NCBI GenBank assembly: GCA_030435675.1
Contig: CM059625.1
Span: forward strand, 682,001 to 746,000
Source of the DNA: Steinernema hermaphroditum
Taxonomy: Eukaryota > Nematoda > Chromadorea > Rhabditida > Steinernematidae
Reading direction: 5' to 3'
DNA length: 64,000 nucleotides
The notes beneath the pieces were generated by a model. It was not told the origin of the DNA. It worked only from the letters and a program-made list of their open reading frames with translations, and searched no databases. The first letter of the stretch is position 1, and every line of letters starts with the position of its first letter. Shown one piece after another: positions 34,584 through 45,557 of this stretch. The position numbers and the translations under genes were made by a program.

Positions 34584-37500
34584 AAATTTTTTAACTTGCT
34601 CATTCCAGTGTCTTCTTTCGATTCATTTTCTTCTGCCCTGTTTTTCCAGCTCTGTTATATTATATACAATACGCACAGAAAATTTCGTAGTGCTTATGAG
34701 CATGTTTTCTTCACATAGAATGTATGTTTGTGTCAATTAAACTCACATTGTGACTTTCGCAGAACGTCAGTGATCATAACCTGAAGAAGGTATTTGTTCA
34801 GTTCGCTGCACTTTGCGTAAACAAGAGTGCAATTTTCCCATTAGGCAACCCAGTTCGAACCTATTGGGTCTTGTGAATTCCTTCAACTTGATGTTTTTTT
34901 CATAACCGTTCAAGTAAAACACATTTGTCACTTCATGTGTTTTACATTGCAAACGGAGATATCAAAGGAAGAAAATCCACCACCCTCACATCAGAGTCAC
35001 ATATCCAATTTCTGGTGACAAACAATGACGTGAGCAATCTACTATTTAGGATGGCACAATGGAAACCCACCAGAGAAGGATAGCCCAATTTCACCATTAT
35101 GAGCTAAGAAGGCCAAGCTAAAATTCAACGGCCTGATTGAGGAAGCCAATGAAGCACAGACATGAGAGATGTTCATGAACTTGTAATAAGTGGAACACAT
35201 TTCTCAGCTCTTAAATAATTTATCCAATGAGCACACATTCCCAATGCGTTGTCTATACCTGCCTTGTAAAGGACTATTCTTCTTCCAATGTTACACATAT
35301 TGTCATTGTATACCCAATATTTTAAGGTCATATTGCCCATCCGCTAACCAAGAACACAGATCACGCTATGTTGAACCAAGCCTTCCGTTCTTCACACGTG
35401 TAGCTCGTTCGCAAGATACCTGGAGAAAACGTCGCATCTTGATCTTTGAATTTCGAACGTCTCATATTCTGTAGCTGAGTTGCGTATTGCGCTCGAGAGC
35501 CTTGTTGATGTGTTGAAGCATAGCGGTTTACCCAAGGCCATCAGCACAAAACACCACCAACGAAGAATTTTGTATTGAGGTGAGTACAAGAAGCATGGAG
35601 CGAGAATAGATGATCAAGATTCTTTTGATCTGGTGGTTCTGGAAATGCGCGGCAAACAAATAAAAACAGGTTGGCAAAAAGCCGAAATACATTCCACCCA
35701 CGAACATTCCTCTAACTCGGTCCCGTATCGTGTCAAATTCACGAAAGGCGCAAGAGTATTGTACATTATGATGGTGTTAAAGGTACCGTTAGCACTGAAG
35801 ATGTGAAAGAAATCTGCATTCTGTTAAATGTAAGACGGAACAGAATGTGTTAAGTGTAGAAAATTGAGTGGATTCAAAGAACAATTTTGTTTCAGGAATG
35901 AAAATTCCGGAGACTTTCAGATGGACGCAGAAGAATCGCTTATGTATTTTAAAACCGTCTTGTGCAATGGTCCCCCATTCAGTGAAGTGTACAGCATGAA
36001 ATGCCTCGAAATGGAGCCTAATGAGTTACCAACGAAGAAGCATGCGTTCAACTTGATGAACATTCATCCAGTATTTGATAGGAAAAACGGTTCATATTTC
36101 CATCCTCCCCGTGCGTGCGCGAGGGTCCACGAAGAGCGGTTCCCACTCATTTCCGTGAACTTGATTATAGTATTATAGTACATGACTGTGGATTGCTATT
36201 GAATAATACCCATTTTTTCAATATGAAATTACACAGTCACAGACGGTCAAACAGTTAGTTATATGTGCGCAGTAAACGCTATACAACTCGATTTAGATGA
36301 ACGCTATACCACTCGATTTAAACGTTCAATGTTTACGTTCTGCTCTGCCACATAGCGTTAGCTTCATACTGTGTCGACAGCTATTACACATCGTTTTCTG
36401 AGAATTTTGTGAACCCTGATTCAACTAGTGATGCACACCGAGTATAGCGTTGAACACTGATGCATTTCTCACTTCGTGGCAGTCATTTTAAGATGCCATA
36501 CGTATATGAATATGCCCCATTTTCTGCAAACTGTGGAATGGAGAAGGTACTACGTAGCAGTAGTGTCGCCGATCATTTCTTTGTCCATGAGCGGAACAAT
36601 AACTAGAATATCAGCAATACAAATGCGTGGAAATGTCGACTGCCCTCGTGCAATAACAGTCAACAGTAGCGAATTGTATAAGCAAAATCCTCTAAGACGA
36701 CAAAACTGTACGGGTGTCATCGATTACGATATCTCTTCTTCAACATTGGTTGGGTGGATCTTCGAAGTGTACCGTGGTTGTCGACATGAAAGACGGTATT
36801 TCACTTATGAAGTGGTAGTTCACTTCCATTGCTTTTGCGCTTCAGGATAAGGCAGCCTGGTTCTTCCAGATTATTCGATTATGCCATGACATAGTGCAGC
36901 CGATGTTCTGTCTCAAATATTTCTGCCAGTAAACCTTATTTTATCAATTCTTTTGCTAGTCTAACAATTAGACAATTAGACATCAACAATACGTATACGC
37001 CCTTTGACTTGGCTTAAAGATGACAACAATGGGAAAACTTTCTAGAGTGGCTAAATGTCATCCTCTGCGTCATAATGCGCGTAACAGGAAGTCGCGCCCG
37101 TGGACAAAAGGCACAACTACATTTATGACCGGAACTGACCGCTATCCATCACCGGACACGAACACAATTATCACACTTTTTCACTGCGTTTTTACAATAT
37201 CCCCATAAGACGCATCTGGATGACGGACAAAAACGGAGAGCGGCATTTATACGAAGCTATCCGTGCCACTCTCGAACTATTTCAGTCCGTCGGCCCTTTA
37301 ATTCGATTAGACGTACCAATTCAGGAAGCGACAAAGCCACCATGTTTTACATTGTCTGCAGTCCTGGAGCGATAATTTAACCATGCACTCACTGAGTACA
37401 GACTCAAAGATGAAACAGTCGCCCGAGCTTATATACGTCATTCGTAAACCAGTATTTTGCATTTTCTAAACGTAAATTATTGGAACATCACAAAATTACT

Positions 37501-38156
37501 ATTTTTCAGAAATTGTAAATTTCCGACTTAGAACGTTATATGGACATGAGTGCGATTAAGGGCGCAGTATACTATAAACTATGTGGTGGTAGTAGCGTTT
37601 TCCACGTACCTTGCAGTTTGCTGCCTCCTACAGTACCCGTGAATTAACAAGGAACGTCAAATATTTGGTGCTCAAAGAAATATCGGTTATTCTACGGTGC
37701 AAACTTCGACAAAGTTCGCTAACTTAGTGCTACTTTAACAAGTATATGATACGAGGTTGCTTCTTATTTCGTTTTTCATTTTCCTGAAGTTCTGATTGCT
37801 CTGTCAATTTATGTCAATATGATTTCAATTTCTTTTTTATATTTATTACTACACGAACTGTACATGAGAAATAAATAGGAAGATATATTTTGCATGGGGC
37901 GGGGTTGACAAGAGAACGACAGGTGGTGGAGAAGTGCGTCGGATAAAGAGGGTGGGAAAAGATATCGAGAAGACTGCTTACAGCTTCTGAGTGCGACGGA
38001 GAAGGTAAGCTTGGCCTCGAGAAGCAAATGGGGAGAATCACGGGGATCAGGAATGAACTGAAAGTGAATCGTTATTAACGCTGAAGAAAGATTTAGGGCG
38101 ATACCTAGATGAGGAGCTCTGGTGACGGGGCCATTGTGACGGTTGTGACGACATGC
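34584..38156. other. Mostly non-coding interval with coding-like fragments
   Basis: No complete gene is seen. A 76-codon open stretch at 35582-35803 (plus strand; for example DDQDSFDLVVLEMRGKQIK) and another frame at 35864-36178 (MKCLEMEPNELPTKKHAFN) look coding-like but unidentified. They could be exons of an unknown gene or a decayed one. A frame at 36476-36850 is unconvincing. The rest, 36850-38156, shows nothing I can support. Confidence 0.35.
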
Positions 38157-38616
38157 TCAGCGTCGGTAAAAACTCGAAGGGAAGTCTCGTGCCTTCTCTG
38201 GATCTTCACAGAAACTCTTCAGAAAGTTGAGTGAACATTTGTTCGTACAGCACTGGAAAGCCAAACCTCCTTGAACCGGAACTGAAAGAGAGGGAGTGTA
38301 AGGAAAGCACGTCTAATGAAAGCTATTTGAATTTTTGGCGCTTGTTGACCCTTTATCCACAGCGGTCACCTTGCGCAATCGAGTGGACGCGCCAGATCTA
38401 AGCGGATATATGCGCCCACCAAGTGACTAAGGGATCTTAAATCTCACCTTTTGGTTTGCGAACATATTTGTGATCGCAGGTGTGTTCCAAGAATCTGATG
38501 AGCTTGATGCCGCACAAACGGATCTGGGTGTTGCCATCTACAGAGCCTTGCACCGGCACCACCGATGCGGATACGAGCAGTAAGGTGAAAAAGGCGAACA
38601 CGATCTTAGAGTTCAT
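38157..38616 (-). CDS. Insulin-like peptide precursor
   Basis: This is a secreted insulin-family hormone, likely a ligand of the DAF-2-type receptor. There are two exons: 38616-38448 and 38281-38157, in frame, giving 97 aa. A signal peptide (MNSKIVFAFFTLLLVSASVV, then PVQG) is followed by a B chain RLCGIKLIRFLEHTC, which keeps the C-x11-C spacing. The intron falls in the linker. The A chain is CCTNKCSLNFLKSFC, matching CC-x3-C-x8-C, so all six canonical cysteines are present. The linker is short and has no clear dibasic pair beyond RKPK. A tail of about 20 residues follows (EDPEKARDFPSSFYRR). The reading frame extends upstream of this ATG, but the Met chosen directly starts the signal peptide. 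The exact ins family member cannot be assigned. Confidence 0.92.
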
Positions 38617-41600
38617 GATGCTGAGAACGCGGGAAGAATCCTCAGGGTGATGGTACGGACTTGCGGACAGAGAGCGAACTTCTGACGCGGAGGAGAAGGT
38701 CAGTCTCAATTGATCTGGACGCAGATTGCCTTTTATCAAGCTTTACAAAGAGGAGGCGGTGCACCAAATTTAAGAGGGGCGGAGCTAAGACAAGAACATC
38801 GGCGAGGGAGAGGAGCCTGCTAGCTTCCGCCCTTTTGCACCGCCTGCTTTCTTCAACAGCTCTTCGCGACAATCCAGAAATATTCTAATAAATATCAAGC
38901 AAAAATGGACATATTAAAGAGCACGTTTAGTACAGTACACAAGAATTTTTGCAGGAAGAAAATGTTTTGATCACAGTAACACATTGGTTGAAACACTTGA
39001 CGTAATCGTTACAAATTTACCAAGCAAATCTTAAGTGGCAACTTCCCCGTCAATATTTAATAAAAATTGATTATTGAATTTAAGGATTTGTGTTATTTTA
39101 ATTCTGGAACCGATAACAGACGAACCCCTTCGAAGTGATCCTGTTGATCGCATGAACCCACGATCTTTTATCACATGCTGTCCTTTTTTTCGCATACGAA
39201 AAATGCGATGGAAGAGCAGCCGTAGTGGCGCCAAGCGATCAACGAGCCACATTGTTTGACACGTCTCATCTTCTTATTACACACACTGTATACTGTAGTC
39301 TTGTCGAATATCATCCGGTATTATGGGTGGCCTGCAGCAATACCGAGCGGGCGTATGTTTGTGGGTGACACGTTTTGTTTATCTTTTTTTGTGCACTCAA
39401 AGCAACCTTGAAGATGCAGTTCAGCCAGCTTTGGAACAAATTTTGAGGTCAACAAGGGGCTGTTCCATTTATGGCGTGAAAATTAAAGCAGGGAACGTAA
39501 AAAAATGTTTACAGTTTGTGTCTAGTGATACAAATAATTGTACTACTAAAATAGATCAATGCGAATTTCATAAATCATTTCAGAAGTGTACGTCAAATAT
39601 GCGAAGGTTTTCCTTCGTTTGCGGTGGCAAAAAACAGAACCTTTTACAACACATCTGAATCTTACAGCTATGTTCTTTCTGATACTGCTTAGTATCTGAT
39701 TAGCATGATGGCTGACCTTTTGTACACTGGTGTTCACATATATTCATCTGATTCAGTGGCTCGCTTTTGCAAAAAATCGAATTGTGATGAATTATGTGTG
39801 CGTTCAGGTCATCACGAAGTCACGGAAATGTCAAGCCGTCAACTAGTATTGTGTTGCATTATTGAAACATGTGGATGCTAACAAACAAATGTGTACACCT
39901 GTGTGCTAGGCTGCAGGAGATTGTTTCGGAGAGCAGTCGCCTCACTGGACAGAGGGCGAAATCATAAAATGTCACTATGCGGCGAACAGGCAACGCGGGC
40001 TTCCCTACACCAAAGTATGAGGAAGTGCGCCGGCTGTCTTGGCTGACGGTAATTATGCAACTGTTTTGCGGGTGACCCTCGCTGAACGCTAAGAACAAAT
40101 AAACAACTTACCGCAGCGATATGTATATATCTTTGGCACACAAGAGGGCATCACAGCCCTTAAAATACCCAGGAATCCAAAAATTGGGCTCTACGAAGGA
40201 ACAAGGCGGTGTTTTATGTTTTTGGAGCAAACCCCCTTTGATCCACCGCATACAGAAAATGGTCGCAGTTACTAACGCACATGCTCAGCAATACCGCCGC
40301 GTGCTACCGTATACATTGTAAAGTATGTGAATATCATAAAAAATACGCTCTACTTTTTTTCGTTACAATGGTTCTTACTCCCCTGGCAAGGACAAGCATC
40401 ATAACTCTGGTTTACAAGGGATATACCAAAGAACCCGCTTAAAGAAATTCTTTAATTGTTTTGTTCCATCGTGTACCTCCATCGTGCTATTATCTCAACG
40501 TTTTTTTTGAATTACGTGCAAATGTAATAGCGTGTGCAATTACCCACAGAAATAGAAACCTTTCCCTGACAGATATGATTGGTTCATGTGACATCTAAGT
40601 GATTCATAATGTTTCAAAAACTTTAATTAGCACCAAATAAGTCCTAGCGTTATAATCTATGCACAATTCTGATAAGCCCACATGATCAGACTCTGAAAAT
40701 GTGCAAAGAGCGGGCAGTGAAATCTCTGATTGTGAAGGCAAATTGTGGCTAACCGTGGCAACGCAAAAAAGAGGTGGTTGATGGAAAAAACACAACATAT
40801 CCAAAACGTATAATTGAATTCGTACCATTATGTTCAAAAGTGTAAAACAACAATGACTACTATTAATAGAGTTTTTCGCTGGGAACATTTAATCTCTTGT
40901 TTTCCGTTATGCCCACTGTGTACTATTTTCATTTCAAACATCATGATTGTCCATTTTATTGCAGAAAAGTCAGACACACACGGGTGCACCATGCGATAAG
41001 TGTACGATGGCCGCGGAAGTAGCTGACGACCACACGCAGAGCCCCCGCATCTGTCGGAAACATCTCGAAGCACGATCGCTTGAAATTATTCATTTCATTT
41101 CCGCGCTGACTGACTTTTGTTAATTATTCAGTTCCGATTCTTGACTTGCACGCATATTACACAAGACAACCTTGCAAGATCTTTTATAAAGGGGATCTGA
41201 TGGTGGGTTAAATAGCAGAACAAGCGCTACTCTGCTTAAACCTAATTCCAGGCATCATCGAGATAACAACGAAAATCGGGGCCCTTTTCGGTCGCTTTAA
41301 AAAATTTCTGTGATCTGTATCATTGTATGAGTTCATCCCGTCAAGTTCTTCTGTGGGCCTGTCGCTATTGTTGGCAGTTGAACTGTGGGTCGCTTAAGTT
41401 CTTATTAAATTTATCACATAATTGAGCAATAAAATGTTTCCATCTTTCAGTATATTTTCGGGCCTTTAGGCCGGATTAATTTCGAGGGTAGTTTGTCCGG
41501 TCGGCAGCAAGTTTCTGAGGCACTATGTGAGGCACTGTGATGACCGGTCATGGCCGTTTGAATGTGCGGCACGCAGAGGTCGGCGAGCGAACGGTTTCAA

Positions 41601-43081
41601 GAGGCTCTTGTTTGTTGGGTTGTTGTTTTTCGCACCACTGTCGCGATTGCGCGACTAATCTCGAGTCGACTAATCTCGGTTACATAACATATAATCGCTG
41701 AGAGCATGGAAAACAATGTATTTGGCGGTAATGCACAAAGATGGCCAACTACTCAGACATATATGGATTAATACAAAGGTGGCAAACAGCTAATCGTTGT
41801 CTTCGCAAATTGCCTAATGTTAGTTTGGAGTTGCTGTGCCATGCGTGTTTCCATGTAGTGTCTATTCGCCCCATGAAATGTTCGAGAACAGCACTAATCG
41901 GAAACTGCCTTCCACAGAATTTCTTGTAGGTTGGTGACCCCGGGTTCAGTTTCTATAATGTCAGCGTCCATTTTTTAGCGAGTCGTAGAAATCCGAGAAG
42001 CATTATAAGATCCAAAAGTCAACCTTGTTTACGCGTTTCTAGTTTGACGATAATACGGCGTTTACACTGCGGCCTTCTCCAAGTCGGTTTTATGAAATTC
42101 AATATGATCGATCGGCTTTCGATTTTTATTGCTCCGTTGCAGATTTTGTTTCTGCAATGTTTTTGGATCTTCGCTCGTGGAGAACAGGAACAAAATCATG
42201 CTCGCCGATAGCCATGGGCAAGCGATTCGAGTGAAGATCAACCAGACGACAAGCCGGAAGCAGTTAGAAACAGCTGACTTTAAGACGACTCCACTTTAAA
42301 GTAGCGCTGTGTGTGGCCAGTTACACAGCGGAAGTTGCGGACAACTTTCACACGAGCATATGCAATCAGTGGACACTACGATGAACTATTACTTGAAGTT
42401 AATCAACATAAAGCACAAAGATTGTTCCTCATATCATCGTTAAACTATCGAGGATACCAGTATAGGTGCCAGCTAACGAACAACTTTTACACTATTAATG
42501 GGCTGGTACATTGAAGACGGGACACTTGGTAAGAAAACAAAATAAATCAACTCCTTAGATTAACTCTCTATCTTGAATGAAATACTACTCTATTCAACAT
42601 AAAGGGCAGTTGACCGTTTAATTTTCTATCCTCAGCTGCCCGACATGTCTAGTCGAAATACAATTACCGCACCAGACACTTTTTGTTTCTATACTCTTTA
42701 AAAGCTTGAATTAAACATCAGAGTCCTTCGTCCTGCATATGTATCAGACGGGCAAAATGCATCGCTGCGCAGATAAATGCTAAATTTGCAACGAACACAT
42801 AAGCGCCTTTTGATATAAGGCGTGTGGCCTAAAGCTGAAACACTCTTGTCCGCAAATCCGCTATCATCTTTTGCAGATTCGTAATCTTTGTGCATAAAGA
42901 AATGAAAATTCATCTAATGCTCAGATTCAGATACATAATGTCTTCTGCAAATGCAGATTCTACGGTGATCAGGGACGTCTGGAAGATGAGGGACTCATTT
43001 AGTTCCGAGTTCGCAATCAAGCAAATATGAGAAAAATCAGAGGAAAAGGAAAGCACAAAAGGGCAGCACCGAAAAAAGTAA
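38617..43081. other. Gene-poor interval
   Basis: About 4.5 kb with no supportable gene. A 111-codon cysteine-containing frame at 39323-39658 lacks start and splice support. The first few hundred bases should hold the promoter of the insulin-like gene. Confidence 0.45.
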
Positions 43082-43085
43082 CGCT

Positions 43086-43138
<53 letters not shown>

Positions 43139-43155
43139 AATTGCGCCACGGAAGC
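43082..43155 (-). tRNA. tRNA-Asn (GTT), second copy
   Basis: On the minus strand this is a 74-nt tRNA identical to the copy at 8672 except for one D-arm base (C to T). It ends with a T-run (43071-43076 read on the minus strand). Confidence 0.96.
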
Positions 43156-43944
43156 ACTTCTGTCTCTAACGGTTGAGCCAATACATGATCGATCTCTATG
43201 CAACAAATATGGGCACTTGCCTAAAGATCGCAGAAGTATCCGCAGGATATGATGGACAGTGGACCGGCTGTGCACTTATAACACTAAAAAGTTTCATCCT
43301 GGTGCGTCTCGAAACAGCCTGAGGGGATTTATAAAGCAACATTCCACGAAGCGTTTTCTGATTTTTATCTTGTGGAAAAACAATCCAGTTCCATAAATCC
43401 GCAATATTCAAAATAACACAAAGAAATGACAACGTAAATGTAACACGTCTGAAATCCTAAAGAACAGTGATGTTTTAAGAACGAGTGAACGGTAGGAAAT
43501 GTTTTCAAGATTCCATGGAGCGTTCCTCTTCCATTTCCCGTCACGTCATGCAGCCGAAAAGAACGCGAGGAACCGCCGAACGGCGACCGGTAAACGCCTA
43601 AGGCCATGTAGGCCGATACGTGAAAGTGCGCTTTCTCTGCTGTTATATAAACGAACATAACGGTGTTGAGTCGAGATCCGAGATCTCGCAGCTTGATCAC
43701 ACAGCGCGCGCCCAGATCCTTTTTGTTGCGCGCCTTTCTAAACAGTTGCTGCAATTGTCTGATCGTATTAATGCTAGGATCGGTCTCGATTGTGTTCCGC
43801 GCGCAGCTTACGTCCAGAGCGATGTGATATTTTTATATTCAACCGCCATTCAGAAATGGTCGCAATCTGGCACTGTCTGTCTGCTCTTCGTGAAACTACT
43901 GCTCGCCGAGATTCGAATTAACCATTACTTAATTTTAGATCATT

Positions 43945-44163
43945 ATGAACTTGAGGATTGTCTGTCTTCTGTGTATCCTCTACATTTCGCTAACTATTGC
44001 GTATCCGTCGCTGATGGTAGAAAGCCGTGCAAATATTGAGAACATCTCGTTTCCCCGGCAAATTACCCCTAGAGCTCGTCTGGAAAGCGAATATCCGTCT
44101 GTAGCAAAAGCAGCCCTTGGCATCGGGACCCGAGTGAGAACCGCGTTCTACGACTCGCTGTAA
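43945..44163 (+). CDS. Small secreted protein, 72 aa, unrecognised
   Basis: The frame starts with a clear signal peptide (MNLRIVCLLCILYISLTIAY), followed by a basic, cysteine-free mature part (NISFPRQITPRARLESEYPS; GIGTRVRTAFYDSL). A TTTTAG acceptor lies six bases before the ATG, which supports trans-splicing at this start. The stop codon overlaps a possible GTAAGT donor (GCTGTAAGT at 44159), so the frame may continue into another exon that I could not place. Arginine-containing sites (PRAR, TRVR) would allow a neuropeptide-like precursor, but no repeated peptide motif is seen. Confidence 0.5.
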   Translation: MNLRIVCLLCILYISLTIAYPSLMVESRANIENISFPRQITPRARLESEYPSVAKAALGIGTRVRTAFYDSL

Positions 44164-44199
44164 GTTGAGTTTTTGCTATGATTGTCTCGTTTGTTACAG

Positions 44200-44251
44200 A
44201 ATTAATGAGGAACATCAAATAGTCGTGTAGGTTCAAGTCCTGCTGACTTCG
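44200..44251 (+). pseudogene. tRNA-Ser relic
   Basis: The last 27 bases (GTGTAGGTTCAAGTCCTGCT, then GACTTCG) match the 3' part of the serine tRNAs at 29381 and 34502 with four differences. The preceding ATCAAAT resembles their anticodon stem. The 5' half and variable arm are degraded. Confidence 0.6.
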
Positions 44252-45557
44252 TCTCATTTCTTCCCGACTATTCTCTTACTTATCTTTTTCTCATTTCCCA
44301 AAATTATCAACGCGAATGCATCATGGTCAATGTAAGCCAATGCGTCGTGGCCCATATAAAGTTCCTAGGTTTAATTGAGAACCATATTAATGTTTCTAGG
44401 AAGTTGGTAATTGCTGTGATTACGCTCACATGCATGCTTCGACTGTAAGCGTCATATTTCTAATTGAAAGAGAGTTGTTTGTTTGACAATTAAGAGCGAA
44501 GAACGTGCATATGCAGCTAGCTATTTCAGTCCACATGTGATTCCGCCTTCTTGAGGTCTAAAGCGATAGGTTGAAACAATCGGAAAACGGGGGCTATGTA
44601 GTGTATGTATATGGTGGACAACAACAGTTACATAGCACTCGTAGCATCAGTTCGCCAAAAGTTAAAATCAAAGTTACAATTCTGATTACTATCCAGCAGA
44701 TTATATATGCTGAAAATCCTCCAAATCGCATGAAGCAGTTTATAGTAAACAACAGAAAGTTGTTTGATAATATTTACCGACTGTAAGGGTTGAACCTGCG
44801 ATCTTATGCGCACGTTCCGAGTCAGTTGTTGCCGCTCCATTCATAAGTGACCTGCCTTACTCCAACTGTTTAGCGGTAACACCATGGATCAGGCAATAAT
44901 TCGCATTCTCCCTCCGAAACCACACATCATTGACGCAGAACAAAAATCGTCTATCTACAGCAACCCGCTTCCACTAGCAGTCAACTCGGACATCGTGTCT
45001 TCCACTTTCAAGCCCTCCAAGTTTTCAAACAACAAAAAGAATGTGCTTATCGTCTTTCGTCGAAGCGAAGCTGGTCTCATCTAATTCGTTGTTGATATAT
45101 CGGCCTATTTTGACAGTGCGATCTCAGATAAGTATAAAAACTTCAATTTATTTAAAATCATCTTCTGTACGTAAACAACATGCGTAGAATGAATAAAGCC
45201 AAACATTTTTTTCTGTTAGTTCACCACAATCGTCGCAATAGTAGTAAATATTGAAGAATCGCACCGATATACATCAATCGTATCAATGAACAAAAGGGAA
45301 CTTGATAAGATTTCCGAGAGAAAACAATCAAATAGACTACAGAACTACGATTGGAGCAGATTGTTGATACATATTATTAACTACATATTATGTTTTGAAT
45401 TGAAACGTGCGATTCACAGTTTTGTACAAACAATATCCGTGATAAAATTCTATCTGAGCACGGCGAAGAGAGAACGGAGTGTACAGAGAACAAACTCAAT
45501 GCGACCAACGAAACAGGACGGATTGTAAGAAAGATACATATAATTCAGTGAACAGAA
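44252..45557. other. Interval downstream of SHANK
   Basis: It holds a degenerate tRNA-like sequence (below) and two short frames (44884-45084, 45286-45528) without supporting signals. No gene is called. Confidence 0.4.
44780..44845 (-). pseudogene. tRNA-like relic or tRNA-derived repeat
   Basis: On the minus strand a D-arm-like GCGGCAACAACTGACTCGG, a loop with CATAA and a B-box GCAGGTTCAACCC lie in tRNA order. Acceptor stems do not pair. The CAT triplet suggests a methionine-type origin, but this is weak. Confidence 0.35.

Noticed and set aside
36476..36850. 124-codon frame that might be a transthyretin-like secreted protein
   Set aside because: The expected motifs of that family are absent and no splice or start signal supports it.
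39323..39658. 111-codon cysteine-containing frame
   Set aside because: No signal peptide at the start, no trans-splice acceptor and no recognisable domain.
43620..44039. 139-codon plus-strand frame overlapping the small secreted gene
   Set aside because: A different frame of the secreted-protein region, without motif or splice support.
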